Source: Rhabditophanes sp. KR3021 (lineage: Eukaryota > Nematoda > Chromadorea > Rhabditida > Alloionematidae). From it: DNA of 64,000 nt. The notes beneath the pieces were generated by a model. That model ran no database searches. It was given only the letters and a program-made list of their open reading frames with translations, and had not been told where the DNA came from. The stretch covers positions 248,001 through 312,000 of the forward strand of contig CAUJLY010000002.1 in NCBI GenBank assembly GCA_963281155.1, read 5' to 3'. Every line of letters starts with the position of its first letter. Position 1 is the stretch's first letter. Made by a program: the position numbers and the translations under genes. Positions 32,947 to 44,663 of this stretch are shown one piece after another.

Positions 32947-34644
32947 ATGACTTCAACGGACAAAGAGGCAGAGCACTTTAAAAAACAGGTAATTATTTAA
33001 AAACACCTTATTCATATCCTAATCCTTACTCATCATACTTTAGCTCACTTCCTTGACCTCTGGCAAACCATCTTTGAGCAAACAGAAAATTGAGGCGATT
33101 GCTAGTGTTGGGTTGGGGTGCGAGGCTAATTATAAACATGTTGTCATGCATTTAGAAAAATTTATTTGGGAAGCTCGGTCAAACTATAAGATGAGTGGAC
33201 TTTATATTCTTGACGCCATATTGTGTGAGTCAAAGCACAAGTTTAAAGGGAAGGATAGATTTGGAGGGCGTTTTGCCAGAAACTTGCTCAAGACTATTTC
33301 AAATGTCCTCGATTCTGCCACCGACAAAAACAAAGTTGCCAAGGTGGTTAAGTTGTGGGAAATGAAGAAGTTGTTCCAACCAGCCGTCCTAGACCCCATC
33401 TTTCAAAAACTTAAGGACCTCGGCATCAATCCAATCACCATCGACATCAAACACACCACCTCAAAGAGAAAACGTTCCAACTCAAGCATGAGTATCGACG
33501 AAGAACCATCCAGCTCAACTGCTCCCTCATTTACTATTTTAAAAGACAGTCAGATCTCTGCTATACTGGAACGTGAAAATATTATCAATGCAGATTTTAA
33601 AAATACCAATCCACAACAATTTAATTCTGTGTTAAATTTTTTGTCTGTCAAGCTAACCAGTAATGGTTCAAATGGCCACGAGGAAACATGCCAACATTTG
33701 TTAAGGGATAAGGTTGTTAGAGATGAGATTCAGAGAATTGTTGGCACTACCACCACCTCACCACTACCTCACGAACGTTCCAAATCTGAGGAAAGAAGGG
33801 CCAAAGACAGAAGAGGTACTGGCTTACCTGAAGATATCCAGAAAAACCACGTACTGGTTATTTCTCGCACGGTCATGATCAAGAAGGTAGGCCAAACTAC
33901 GAGAGAAGAACAACTTGAGGAGAGCTTAAAAGAATTTGGAAAGATTGAAAAGATCGAAATAATCTTCCAGAGGAATATCGCCTACGTTACTTTCATAGAT
34001 CGTAAAGACTGCTACCGTTGTATGCAACACAAAAGAGACATCATCTTTGAAAAGAAACCCGTAACGGTTCGTTTACTTCTTTAAATCCAAAACTAATTGC
34101 AATATTTTAGATTGAGTGGGCTGTGGCAAGAGAAATTCAAAAAGACAATAATTTGATGTCTTTCTGGAACAGAGAAAAAGGGTACGGCGAAATTCCTTAC
34201 TTTTCCCTTCCAAAGGAAATAGATATTCTGTTTGATGGAAACCTTATCGAACCATCCTCGTTGCCTTACAATTTACGTAGCCTTTACGACCAACGTGGTC
34301 GATTGCATTTTGGGTTGGAAAGCGCTGTTCAAGTTCCACCACCACCTCCATTGCAGCAAACTCCACCGGGTGGAATGTTTGGCAACAATTCAATGAGAGT
34401 CACCAATCAGGGCCTGTCCTTCATCCCTCCCCCGACTATGAATCCGCACATGATGGTGCCTCAGAATATGCCTCCCCAAATGATGACACCTCAAAATATG
34501 TCCTCATACCTAAACAACATCCAACCTCCAAACATAGGCGCGGGACAGCAGTTCTATTTCACACCAAATCAGATGGCATTGAACGTCCTGGCCGCTCAAT
34601 TACACGCCAATCGAGACCAACAACACCACGGCAATGGATTCTAA
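32947..34644 (+). CDS. scaf4/8-like: SCAF4/SCAF8-like CTD-interacting RNA-binding protein
   Basis: Exons 32947-32988, 33044-34066, 34111-34644 give 532 aa. The N-terminal CID domain (about residues 5-135) is readable: HLEKFIWEARSNYKMSGLYI, LDAILCESKHKF and VKLWEMKKLFQPAVLDPIFQ. It binds phosphorylated RNA polymerase II CTD. A polar linker follows with a basic patch (KRKRSNSSMS) and an ERSKSEERRAKDRR stretch. An RRM (about residues 270-345) begins NHVLVISRT and ends VTIEWAVAREIQ. The tail is Pro/Met/Gln-rich with repeats of PQNMP/PQNMS. SCAF4/8 prevent premature polyadenylation in mammals. The protein is about half the human length and lacks the long C-terminal part. AATAAA lies just past the stop. 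Confidence 0.88.
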
Positions 34645-34867
34645 AATTAATAAAAAAGCACAACAAAAATGCTAAGTCAAAAGTCAGTTTCGTTTATTAT
34701 TTTTTTTAATATTTGTAAGTATTTCAAAATGCCTGGATTTACTAATTAGACCTAAGTTTGATAATATATAAATTATTGACAACATAATATATTTTTGTGG
34801 TACATTCACCAAGATCCTTTTTTTTAATTTACATGTAATAATATTAAAAGTTGTTTTAAAAAGACAT

Positions 34868-36052
34868 TTATGCTATTTCATTCACTTCTGCCAACAAAAG
34901 TCTTCTGGCATCTTCAGCATCGCTTCCCACATTTATTCTGTTACTGCCCAGTGCTTTTTTGTGTTTATTTACGGCGTGGAAAATCATCCCTGTCAAACAT
35001 AATACTAACCCTATCATGTTGATGAATGACAGTTTGTCGTGATTTAAATAATGGGCTAGAAGCAGTGTCATTAGTTCCTAAATTGTACGGATTAGTTAGT
35101 GTATATTAGTTTGTAAATCAGTTTGCAAAGTGATGTCGAAACTTGTTTTTAAAAAGTCTACAAACATCCATCTACCAACCTTTTCTTACAAAGACACAAT
35201 CATTTTTGATTTTCAGATAACTAACCTTCACAATACCAAATATATTCAACGTGATACCAGAGGTGTTCACTAACAGCAGATATTCAGACAACTCCATGAA
35301 GAAAGCAAGTAAGCCGCCAAGAAAAATATTCAACACCACCGAATAACCATCAAAAGCCTTGGATTCATTCATCAACTCAGCCCCTTCGAAAAACCAAGCT
35401 AGTGGTAAAATTGCCAGCAGCATCCATGGCTGAACATGCATAATCATATCTAGTGGATTTCTGACTGTTATCTGAGAATCGTCTCGTTGCATCACAAGCT
35501 GAGACACTGCCCATCTAACTCCCGAACACAAGGAGGCCAAAGTGACCAAGAACAGTCCAATTACATTTAATTGCTCTGCCTTCCATGTGAACAAGAAAAG
35601 ACCAGCCGCAATCAAGAGAGAATTGATGGCTAGGGGTAGTCTTAATTTTTCAATCTTGAAAATAATTGAGAAAAAGAGTATAAACAATATACTCGAACTC
35701 TTGGTCATGGTATAAAGTGAAATTGTGATGTATTCAAGTGCCCAATTCGACAAACCAATGTCAAAAGATGCACATATCCCAATCGGCGCTATGTAACGTA
35801 ATTGATCTCTGAAGGAAAGACGGACTCGTTTCGTCTTCTTCCTGCATTCCACCATCCACCTGCCTATATAGCCCACTAGGTACTTTGTAATATAATGCCC
35901 CGTCACTACTATCAAAGGATAGTGAAAGTTCTAAACAAAAGTCAATGAATGTCCCAATCTACTAGACTTACCGTTAAAAATGATTTTTGGAAAAAAGTTA
36001 AACCAATTGACAGTGGATAATAAAAAAGAACAATAATGAATACTTTAAGCAT
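34868..36052 (-). CDS. slc35c2: Nucleotide-sugar-transporter-family protein SLC35C2
   Basis: Exons 36052-35972, 35930-35226, 35077-34868 give 331 aa (human 365). About ten TM segments of the drug/metabolite transporter fold. Family blocks: PLSIGLTFFQKSFLTNFHYP at the N-terminus, FDIGLSNWALEYITISLYTM, TKSSSILFILFFSIIFKIEK, GVRWAVSQLVMQ, MIMHVQPWMLL and LLLVNTSGITLNIFGIVK. In mammals SLC35C2 is an ER-Golgi/early Golgi protein that promotes O-fucosylation of Notch, possibly by retaining GDP-fucose. Substrate here is inferred from the family only. It is convergent with the SCAF-like gene, with about 220 bp between stops. The last intron is 148 bp. Confidence 0.92.
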
Positions 36053-37188
36053 GTTAAATTAAGTTTGTTGTTAAATAGAATCTGTTTGGATGAAATTGAC
36101 AAAGTTGCAATGGTATTGTTTTGTTAGGGAATATTAAATACAACGTTGGAGCATTACTTTATCACGTTAATACTCTTTATTCTGAAAATAACATTAAAAA
36201 ATGATGATTTGTTACAAAAATAGGAAGGAATATACAATTTGACAGTTAATAATAAAAAAGGCTATAATATCGTGGTATATGTACATACTTTGAGAGGAAT
36301 GTTAACGTCCACGGCTGGAAAAATATCACTAATGGCTGGAAGCTAACATATATTGTTTGGAAGATGTTGGTAGTATGTGATATTATTTTATTGTTTGCAT
36401 AGATAAAACGAATATAACAAATTAACATGCTCAACCAACATCAAATGTTAAAGATTAAAGAAAGGAAAAATCAAGTAACAATATAATCGCACATCATATT
36501 CAAAATAACACTATCTTTATGACCTAAATGATAATGATATGGGAAAGTTTGACACAAACCTCTATCGATTGAGTAAATACAAAGGTATTCTGTGAAAAAT
36601 ATATAAATAAGAAATTTAATGGTACTAGAGTATGACTTAGAAGACGAGTGTTAAATAACGGAATCCGTCCAACTTTCTTCAAACACCGACAACTAATAAA
36701 GACTAGAGTGAAGTTGTATGTACAAATTTACTTTATTCCACAAAACAATAACTATGACAAAGTGTCTGATGGATAGATTAAAGATATCTCGAAAAAGAAG
36801 TGTATTCAAAGCATGCTAATTGTCTGCTGTCACCCAATAAAAATAAACAACAACAACAAGTCAAGCCAAAAGTTGCCATACATTTCACGGTAATTGCGGG
36901 TAAGCTTTACTAGGCAGGTACTTTAATATTAAATGGCGAATTGAATCTAATCAAGTACACTCCTCTTGATTAACCTGATACGAACAGAGATAATACTTTT
37001 TGCATGCATTCCTTTGTACAACTTTTATAAATAAAAGTATGTAAGTACATTCCATACGGGACCATCTTTGGAGGACATACATCACCAACTGATCTCAAGA
37101 AGACTTTCCTAGCTTCCCAATTCAATTGGTTTATTTCGAAATTTTTATTTTACACGTTTTGCCTGTTTAGAAACTCAAAAATATCAAG
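36053..37188. other. Divergent intergenic region
   Basis: About 1.1 kb between SLC35C2 and eIF6. AT-rich, no gene seen. GCCTGTTTAG ending at 37170 is a likely trans-splice acceptor for eIF6. Confidence 0.55.
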
Positions 37189-38096
37189 ATGGCTTCTAGA
37201 TGCGAGTACGAAGGTTCTAATGATATTGGTGTATTTACTACTCTTACCAACAGTTACTGCTTAGTCGGAATTGGTAATTCTCAAAACTTTTATAGGTAAA
37301 AAAATTAAATTATTCAAATTTTAAACAATTATTTTTTAGTATCTTTGAAGGAGAATTAGCAGATGTTATTCCTGTAGTACACACATCAATTTCTGGAACC
37401 AGAATCGTCGGCAGAACAACCGTTGGAAATAGGCATGGTGAGTTGACTGCTTAGACTAGCTTTTTTATTAAAATTTTGAAACAATTATTGATTGGGAGAG
37501 TGTTCGGACAAAACTTCATTAAAATGAGAACCTTTCTGCTTAATATTAATGCAAATGTTTCAGGTCTCCTCGTACCAAACGGAACGACAGATCAAGAACT
37601 TCAGCATTTGAGAAATTCACTACCAGATGCTGTTGCCATTCGCAGAGTTGACGAGAGATTATCAGCTTTAGGAAACGTGATTGCCTGCAATGACCACGTA
37701 GCCCTCGTGCATGCTGACATTTCCCAAGAAACGGAAAAAGCTCTCGTGGAAGTCCTTAAAGTGGAAGTTTTCCGGACAAACCTTGGTGAGCATTCGTTGG
37801 TTGGAACTTATTGCACATTTACATCTCAAGGATGTCTTGTCGCCGCCAGAACCCCACCAGACGTCCAACGCGAAATCTCTTCCCTCCTCCAAGTGCCAGT
37901 CGTGGCTGGAACCGTAAATCGTGGATCTGAATTGATCGGAGCTGGGATGGTAGTCAACGATTGGGTTGCATTCACCGGCCTCGAAACCACCTCCACTGAA
38001 TTGTCTGTCGTCGAAAGTATCTTCAAGATTGGAGATAACAATCCAAGTCAAATTTCAAGTAATCTCCGTGATACTCTCATTGAATCTATGTTGTAA
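37189..38096 (+). CDS. eif6: Eukaryotic translation initiation factor 6
   Basis: Exons 37189-37295, 37340-37437, 37564-38096 give exactly 245 aa, the length of human EIF6. It starts [20 protein letters not shown] and keeps [59 protein letters not shown] and [19 protein letters not shown]. eIF6 binds 60S subunits through uL14 and blocks joining to 40S until it is released by SBDS/EFL1. It is also needed for 60S biogenesis in the nucleolus. Identity is certain. AATAAA at 38189 is followed 133 nt later by the acceptor of the PEX11 gene, so the pair may be an operon. Confidence 0.97.
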
Positions 38097-38188
38097 AGAT
38101 GTATTTTTCCTTTCTTGTTATTTGATATTGTTATTTTTTTAATCCCTTTTGTTGCCGTATCTTTTATATGTGTTCTTTTTTGATGTAC

Positions 38189-38194
38189 AATAAA
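38189..38194 (+). terminator. Polyadenylation signal of eIF6
   Basis: AATAAA 93 bp past the eIF6 stop and 133 nt before the PEX11 acceptor-like site (38327). Confidence 0.55.
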
Positions 38195-38343
38195 ACTACG
38201 AGCTACAATGATTAAGTACTCAACTACAATACACATCAAACTACGAATTCAACTTTTACGTCTGTACATTCATATAAGGTTATAAAGAAGGTCGATAAAA
38301 GCACTTGTAACGTTTGCTTTAATTTAGTTTGTTTTACTTTATA

Positions 38344-38985
38344 ATGGAAGTGTTTAATGGTGCGACGTATGAACGTCTACTTCGAACATTGTCTACTTAT
38401 GCTGGCAGAGACAAATTCATTAGAATTTTGTATTTTGACTTGTTGTTATTAGCTAATAGGAGTAATGAAAAGTTTGCACAGAGTATAATGGCATTAGTCA
38501 AGCAATTGGGCACAGCTAGAATGATATTCCGTCAATTTAACCACTTCGGAATGGTTAAAGCATCATTGGAGAGTATCAGTGTTGCCAATAGGTCAGTAGA
38601 TCCACTTGACCACGCTTTAGGTTCAAGCATAATTAATATTTATACGGTGTATGGATTTGCAGAGGCTGTAGCATGGATCGGAGATGCTAAAATAATAGCT
38701 GTCGACTCGGCCAAATACTACCGGTTATGTCTATATCTATGGATTTGTGCTCTATTCATTGGTATTTTAAAAAATGTACGTTTGATGTATCTCAAATTAG
38801 TAGAAGGAAACCCACTAAATAATCTAAAAGAAGATGCAATCACCACAACTGGCTTAGCAGCAGACTTTATTTCAGCCATCAATTCATTGCCTTTCAAGTT
38901 TTTGTGGAGTCAAAAATTAGGTTCTAACACTTCTGCCAAATTTTCACTTGTCGCATCTTTGATCGGATTTTACAAATTGTTTTGA
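38344..38985 (+). CDS. pex11: Peroxisomal membrane protein PEX11
   Basis: Single exon, 213 aa, starting at the first ATG (38344), 17 bp after the acceptor-like TTTAATTTAG. The N-terminal amphipathic region reads TYERLLRTLSTYAGRDKFIR, with FRQFNHFGMVKASLESI following, as in PEX11 proteins. A hydrophobic segment (LYLWICALFIGILKNVRLMY) and another near the C-terminus (FSLVASLIGFYKLF) flank the matrix loop. The GLAADFISAINSLP block matches PEX11C-type proteins. PEX11 elongates and promotes fission of peroxisomes by inserting amphipathic helices into the membrane. It may be the second gene of an operon behind eIF6. Confidence 0.85.
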   Translation: MEVFNGATYERLLRTLSTYAGRDKFIRILYFDLLLLANRSNEKFAQSIMALVKQLGTARMIFRQFNHFGMVKASLESISVANRSVDPLDHALGSSIINIYTVYGFAEAVAWIGDAKIIAVDSAKYYRLCLYLWICALFIGILKNVRLMYLKLVEGNPLNNLKEDAITTTGLAADFISAINSLPFKFLWSQKLGSNTSAKFSLVASLIGFYKLF

Positions 38986-39652
38986 TGGACGATAATTCAA
39001 TTTGCTTGTAATTGTATAATTACACCCAATCTTTCTTCTTTCTTTAATTAAATAAATAAAGTTACTTTCTTATTTCTAACACATCTATTTATATTTTCAT
39101 ATCTATTTTTTGATACTGCAAATAATGATCTTTTTGTTTGTCATAAATGTTTATTCATTTTTTAAACTAATATAATTAAAAGTATATGCAGTTTTTAAGA
39201 AGGCGAAGGCTGACCATAATGGATATATAATTAATCTGTTCTCACATTCAACACTTTGGCATATCTTATCATTTTTACTACTTAAATTGCTTCAGGTCAA
39301 TAACACTTTGTCATACCAAAATATATATATCCGTATTTATTGTATTAGGAAAGATTTTTTAAATGGTGAGAAATTGTTATAATGGAATGTATATAAATAT
39401 ATAATGTGTATGTGTATTCTCAAAATAGTTAGACTATTCGCGCAGACTTTTAATTAAAAATGCCTGAAAGTTAAGTGACCCATTTGGGGGCGACTTGTAA
39501 TTTATATTTACAAATCGTCAAAAAACGCTACCTATACTTTGAAATGTTTCTATGCTACTCCAGTAAAAAGATTTGTTGCGTTTATCCTTTTCTTATACCA
39601 CTAATAAAGACACATACCATCTTTTGACTTGTTGACCGTCATTTAATTTAGA
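38986..39652. other. Intergenic
   Basis: About 670 bp. AATAAATAAA near 39050 would end PEX11, and CATTTAATTTAG directly precedes the next ATG. Nothing else seen. Confidence 0.6.
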
Positions 39653-42600
39653 ATGAAAAAGTATTCCATTTCTCTGTTTCCATTATTATTATGTCATTTG
39701 GCTGTTCATTCAATAAATGCCGATCCTCAACTTGGTAATGGTAGGGATTTTGGTGTAGATCCATCTGACAAAATTGATATTCCTAGAGAAGGTAAGTTTC
39801 ATTTATTGGCTTCTAACATTTCACTTAACATACACACAATCACACTTGCTTTTTATTAGTTTTGCAAGCACTCCGAAATCAACCAACTAACTTCCATCCA
39901 GCTTTTTACGTTCCCGATGAAATGCTTAAACACGATCTTCAAGGTCAGTCCCACACAAATATTCCTATTGTTCCTAGTGGGTTTATTACTGTTCCTGCCA
40001 AGTTTTCCCCGGTTCGACAACAACTTCAACACCAACAACCATCTTCCCATTTTTCTCAATTTCAGCAACAACCACCTCCCCATCTTTCTCAATTTCAGCA
40101 ACAACCACCTTCCCATCTTTCTCAATTTCAACAAACGTTGCAACAGCCCTCTCAGTTCCGTCAATCCACTCAATTTCAACAAACTCAGTTCTTTCCCGAT
40201 CCTTCCCGTAAGTCAGATACTTTCCAAAAGATGTTAATCTTTCCAGAAAACCAGCAACGCAGCCTCTCCATTCCACGCCATCCAGGTTTCAACTTACCTT
40301 TCAGACAAGTTCAATTTCAAAACGAGTTAACTCCCACCAACCAGATGATATCACAAACTCGCCCCACCCATCCATCTCACAATCCCAAAACTGCCTCAAA
40401 CCCGTTCCCACCCCACCAACCATCACCTAATCCAGTTCGAAAGATGCAGCAACAACAATCTCTCAATATGTTTTCAACTTTCCCCACAGATTACCACTTC
40501 CCAAATGACAACAAACAACAACAACTCTACAAACACGTCGACAACGACAACTTTGGTATAGCTCCACGAAATTCTATCCTAGAAGGCACCAACCTTCCCC
40601 ACCATATCTCGTCTCCTTTCACTGATGATAACAATCACCATCATAACAATCATAATAACTTGCCTGCACACAACATTAACGGTACTAAAAAAGACTTGTT
40701 TTCTCCCCAACCTCTCTCCCCAATGACCCCTTTATTAACGTATCACTTTGCAGATGTCTTCGCGAATGGAATAAAAAACAACCCAGTCCAGGAACCCTTT
40801 CCGAAAAAAGAAGGTGCCTGGGAAGAGATCAAAAGTTTCACCAAACCACCCCACCCCAAAAGGCAAAGAAGAAGGCAGCATTTTGAGAAGTCTATTGACT
40901 TAAATGGCGACAATGCCTTGGAATTAAGTGAAGTTAGTCATGCAGCTTTTGTCCATCACGGCTTGAGTTCGTCTGTGGTGACGTCGATCTTTGAAAGTGT
41001 GGACTATGACAAGAGTAGGACTTTGGATTGGGGTGAGTTGTCTTAAGTTGGATCATCAAGATAAAGTTATTCTAAATGTTTAAATTATTCCTCCACATAC
41101 CATCCGTGGCAATGTAATAGCGGGCAGTTGAAGCAACTGCTCCAAAACAAACAAAACGGTCAACTTTAATATGTTTTCGCCTATAATTAAAGATCACAAT
41201 GTTGGTTGTATGATCTTCATAAAGTAGTGAGGTCTTTTGTTGGGCGACTGCTAATATTACCGAAATAAGAAACTTCATCACTTTACCACACTCCTCCCCA
41301 ACAATTCCTCTCCACACCACTAAACGCACTTTCAATGGTTTCATCAACTATATGGCTTCCTACATACTATCACCACTCCTATTCTTTATCCAATTGATGT
41401 TTTGTGAGGTGGTTCTGTTACCTCAATACTCGATCCTTCTTTGCTTGTGAAGTAGGTAAAGTATGTTGGGAAGGTCTGAATATTTGGATGGAGTTGTAGG
41501 AATGGCCTAAAATGGAACTTTTATCTCGATGCCCCTTCTTTTGATTGAGAAGCGGGGGGATCAAACAGTGTAGTAGTCAAAAGTTTTGGATGTACTCACC
41601 TAAAACATTACCTTAGTTGTTTGATTATTATTAAACGTACCCTGGTCTTCTTAGTTAAAAGACATTCTTTACTTCCAACCCGTAAATGTACATTTCCCAA
41701 CACCAATCCAAATTATGTATTCTTTTGGTGAAGTGGATCCAGTCAAAGTGGCATATACCTTTACTTTCTTCCCTCCAATAATTAGTGTACTTACCACAGA
41801 AGGTGACTTGTAAAGATTTGGAGTTTGTGGAAGCCATTCCAACTACTTTTCTCTGCCTTATTCTTTTGACCATTCATATATTTGTGATGTAGGAGAGGTA
41901 TGGTGTGTGGCAATTAAGATATGAGTCTGTGTTGGGGAAGGTTGTGGGAGAGGAGTAGTCAAGTCGACTCTAATGTACACTCTTTACTTAAGGCGGCATT
42001 TGTTGTTGATATGTCCAAAAATGGTAGGTTGGAGCTTCCTCAAGAAGACACCACTCCTCACCCTCCACTTTCTTGAATCCAGGAAACTTTAAACGGAAGT
42101 ATGTTGGACACGAAATGGTGGTTGTATGGGAGTGATGTTGGTGGTAAGGAAGAAGATACATTAGAGTGACACCGTTCTAAAGAATGACTAAAAATTAGAA
42201 AAGGATGATTGAAAAGTCTTTCTGGGTTTGGTTTTTCTATTATATAATTGAAACAAAAAGGTGTCAAAATTTTATTTTTGAGTGAAAGTTAATTACAAAA
42301 CAGTTATTCTAAATAATAATATGAGTATTTGTTAGACGAGTTTAATGATATGAAGCCGATGATTTTGGAGAAGGCTTTGAATGCTGCTAATAGATATATG
42401 TTGACTGTCGATCTTGACCATAATGGGAAACTTAGTTTGGAAGAAGCTCAAAGATATGTGTTGAAAGAATTTGGGATTGGGTATAGAGATGTGGAGCGAG
42501 TATGGTTGTTGGTTGTTTCGAGAACTACCACCGAAATGGACGTCAATTCGTTTGCTAATTTTAGAAGACGATTGAGAGGAATGTCTATTAGATTGGCGAA

Positions 42601-44226
42601 GCATGTGATGAAACATTATGATGGCGATGGAGATATGAGTATCAATTTCAATGAAGCCAAGCGGGTTGCTTATGAGCAGGAGGGCATTGAGGAGGAGGAG
42701 GTTGAGTCGATGGTTGCGGCTGTTGATGAGGACAATAGTTAGTTTCGGTTGAGTTGATTGTATTTATATATGTTTTGCAGATGGGGAGTTGTCACAAGCT
42801 GAATTTAGTGACTTCCTGAGACTAATCAGATACAAGGCTGTGGAAACAGCAAAGAAAGCTTTAAAGGTTCTGGATACGGATAGAAGTCAAACGATCAGTA
42901 TGAGTGAAGCCAAGAAAATAGCATTTGAGCAATATGGTTATGATGAATGGCAATTAGCACCAATGTTTGATTCAGCAGATGAAAACGAAGGTAAATTGAC
43001 CATTTGTTTATTAATGCAATTTTGTTTATCTTCGTAGACGGTGTTTTAAATTACGTCGAATTTGCTTCCTTCCGCAATACCATTAGAAGCCAAAGTATCA
43101 AGAGTGCTTCTTTAGTTCTTAAATTATGGGACACTAATTTAAATAAGGTAATTGATTTAGATGAAGCTAGAGTAAGGGTTAAGAATGAGGATGGTTTGGG
43201 TAAGGAGGAGTGTGAAAGAGTTTTTAATATTGCTGATTATAACCAAGGTACGTGATTATGAATGGTTATTTGGAATTGCTTAAATATGCACTTTAGATGG
43301 AATTTTGAACAAAATTGAGTTTGCCGACTTTCTAAGACTAGTCAGAATGAGTTCAATCAAAGTGGCAAATGAAAACATGAACGCCTTTGACAAGGATAAG
43401 AACAACCGTGTTACCTTAGATGAAATCGGTGCAGTAATCTCAGCCAAATACGGTTTCAGTAAATCGGAAGTCAAGGATGTCTTCGAGAGAGTTGACTCTG
43501 ACGCAAGTGGGCATCTATCAGCTGGCGAAATAGTTGATTTCCGTCACCAAATTAGGAAACTCGTAGATGAGAGAGGTCTCAAACATGAAACTATTACACC
43601 ATCTCCTTTGCGTAAGGTTTTGTTGAAAAAGATGTCGTCAGATCAAACATCAACCGTGATAGTCACCACTACTACCACACAATCCCCGCCACCAACTCAA
43701 ACAGATCAAAATGTATGTTTTTGAATTGAAGTTAATTGAAACTGTTTATTTAGGACACCACTTTTGACATTCAATCTCATGATGATGCATCAGCAGCCCT
43801 TTCAGGAGAAAATGTAATGAATAATGAAAAAAAGTTGATTAAATTGGTCATAAATGAACCAGTTCAAAAAATAAATGTGGAAAGTATTCCCAAACCATTG
43901 CCTATTATAGCAGCAAGCAACGAATTTGTCGATTCAACTACCCTCCAAACAACCACTACACCCAAAAAATTAAGAAGAAGAAAGAAGAGCAGACCTGTAA
44001 CAACAACAGAAACTCCAGGTAAGTAAAGGGCAAAAAGTATGATCCCGGGCGGTCTCGATCCGCCGGCCTTCTGTGTGTTAGACAGATGTGATAACCACTA
44101 CACCACGGGAGCTTGCTGTATATGCTAAGGGCCTAACTCAAATAAGGTTTAAAATGTATCTGGTTGCTAATGTTATTCTTTGCAGAGTATTATTCAGAAG
44201 AAGTGGAAACGAAAAACAGTAATTGA
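39653..44226 (+). CDS. Secreted multi-EF-hand protein with Gln/Pro-rich N-terminal half
   Basis: Eight exons: 39653-39791, 39860-41032, 42336-42737, 42781-42990, 43038-43247, 43297-43712, 43754-44018, 44186-44226; all phases agree, 905 aa. Leader MKKYSISLFPLLLCHLAVHS, then about 300 residues of Gln/Pro/Phe/Asn/His-rich sequence with three 11-residue repeats. Twelve EF-hand loops follow, including DLDHNGKLSLEE, DGDGDMSINFNE, DEDNNGELSQAE, DTDRSQTISMSE, DENEDGVLNYVE, DYNQDGILNKIE, DKDKNNRVTLDE and DSDASGHLSAGE. One loop (SRTTTEMDVNSF) has lost its ligands. The tail is Thr/Lys-rich (TTTTPKKLRRRKKSRPVTTT). The leader places it outside the cell or in the secretory lumen, as a calcium sensor or buffer. 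No characterised orthologue recognised. Intron 2 (1.3 kb) holds a decayed antisense gene and intron 7 a tRNA. Confidence 0.85.
40036..40134 (+). repeat. Three-copy 33-bp coding repeat
   Basis: Copies at 40036-40068, 40069-40101 and 40102-40134, each encoding a unit like QPPSHLSQFQQ in the N-terminal half of the EF-hand protein. Copies 2 and 3 differ at two positions or so, suggesting recent slippage or unequal exchange. Confidence 0.85.
41072..42230 (-). pseudogene. Decayed antisense gene in EF-hand gene intron 2
   Basis: The minus strand shows separate coding-like runs that do not share a frame. About 42.0-42.15 kb contains SCPTYFRLKFPGFKKVEGEE followed by EAPTYHFWTYQQQMPP and a stop. About 41.7-41.8 kb contains VKVYATLTGSTSPKEYIIWI then GVGKCTFTGWK-stop. 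About 41.4-41.5 kb contains HPNIQTFPTYFTYFTSKEGS then IEVTEPPHKTSIG-stop. 41.07-41.35 kb is a 91-codon frame containing VDRFVCFGAVASTARYYIAT. Two of the runs share PTYF...F..K...(E)...E.P, suggesting a repeated domain. Interruptions argue for a pseudogene. Family unknown. Confidence 0.4.
44032..44036 (-). terminator. Pol III terminator of tRNA-Val
   Basis: TTTTT on the minus strand, three bases past the discriminator of the tRNA. Confidence 0.6.
44040..44112 (-). tRNA. trnV-AAC: tRNA-Val (AAC), antisense inside an intron
   Basis: A 73-nt cloverleaf on the minus strand. Acceptor arm GCTCCCG pairs with CGGGATC with one C-T mismatch at 2:71. D arm GTG...CAC encloses TAGTGGTTAT. The anticodon stem TCTGT/ACAGA holds loop CTAACAC, anticodon AAC. 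The T arm GGCGG/CCGCC holds loop ATCGAGA. The A box TGGTGTAGTGG is perfect; the B box GGATCGAGACC differs from GGTTCGANNCC by A at position 54. No intron. T5 follows at once. It sits antisense in intron 7 of the EF-hand gene. The two non-consensus positions leave some doubt about function, so it may be drifting. Confidence 0.85.
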
Positions 44227-44663
44227 TGTGTCAGATATGTTTAAAAATCATTTTTTCTATTTAAACAATGATTGAGTATTTATTTTTATTTTTAATAAAT
44301 TAATTTTTCTTTTAACAATTTGTGGTTCCAAAATTAATTGTTTTGTAACTTTAAATCAAACACAAATATATTTTTTTATCTCCAAAATATTTGTATTCAC
44401 AATATAATTTTCAGCTAAATGCCGAGCAATAAAGGAATGCACAGGAAAAGACACCATGGTTATCTGAAACTTTGAACATTCTGTCACCAGTAACCGGCCA
44501 TTGAATTCTTTGTTTACAAAAATATTTAAAATAAAGTTTGATTTGTTTATTTTTTGTATTATTAGTTTAAACAATTTAATTTGATTATTAACATATTTAT
44601 TTCTATTATAATAATGAAAGTAATCGGTAATTATTAAAGTGACAACACAAAAATGGTATCCAT
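44227..44663. other. Convergent spacer
   Basis: About 430 bp between the EF-hand gene and the bromodomain gene. AT-rich, AATAAATTAA near 44295; nothing else seen. Confidence 0.6.

Noticed and set aside
41640..42070. Coding-like readings on the + strand inside EF-hand intron 2, such as DPVKVAYTFTFFPPIIS
   Set aside because: The minus strand gives longer and mutually similar runs, so the + readings are taken as their shadows.
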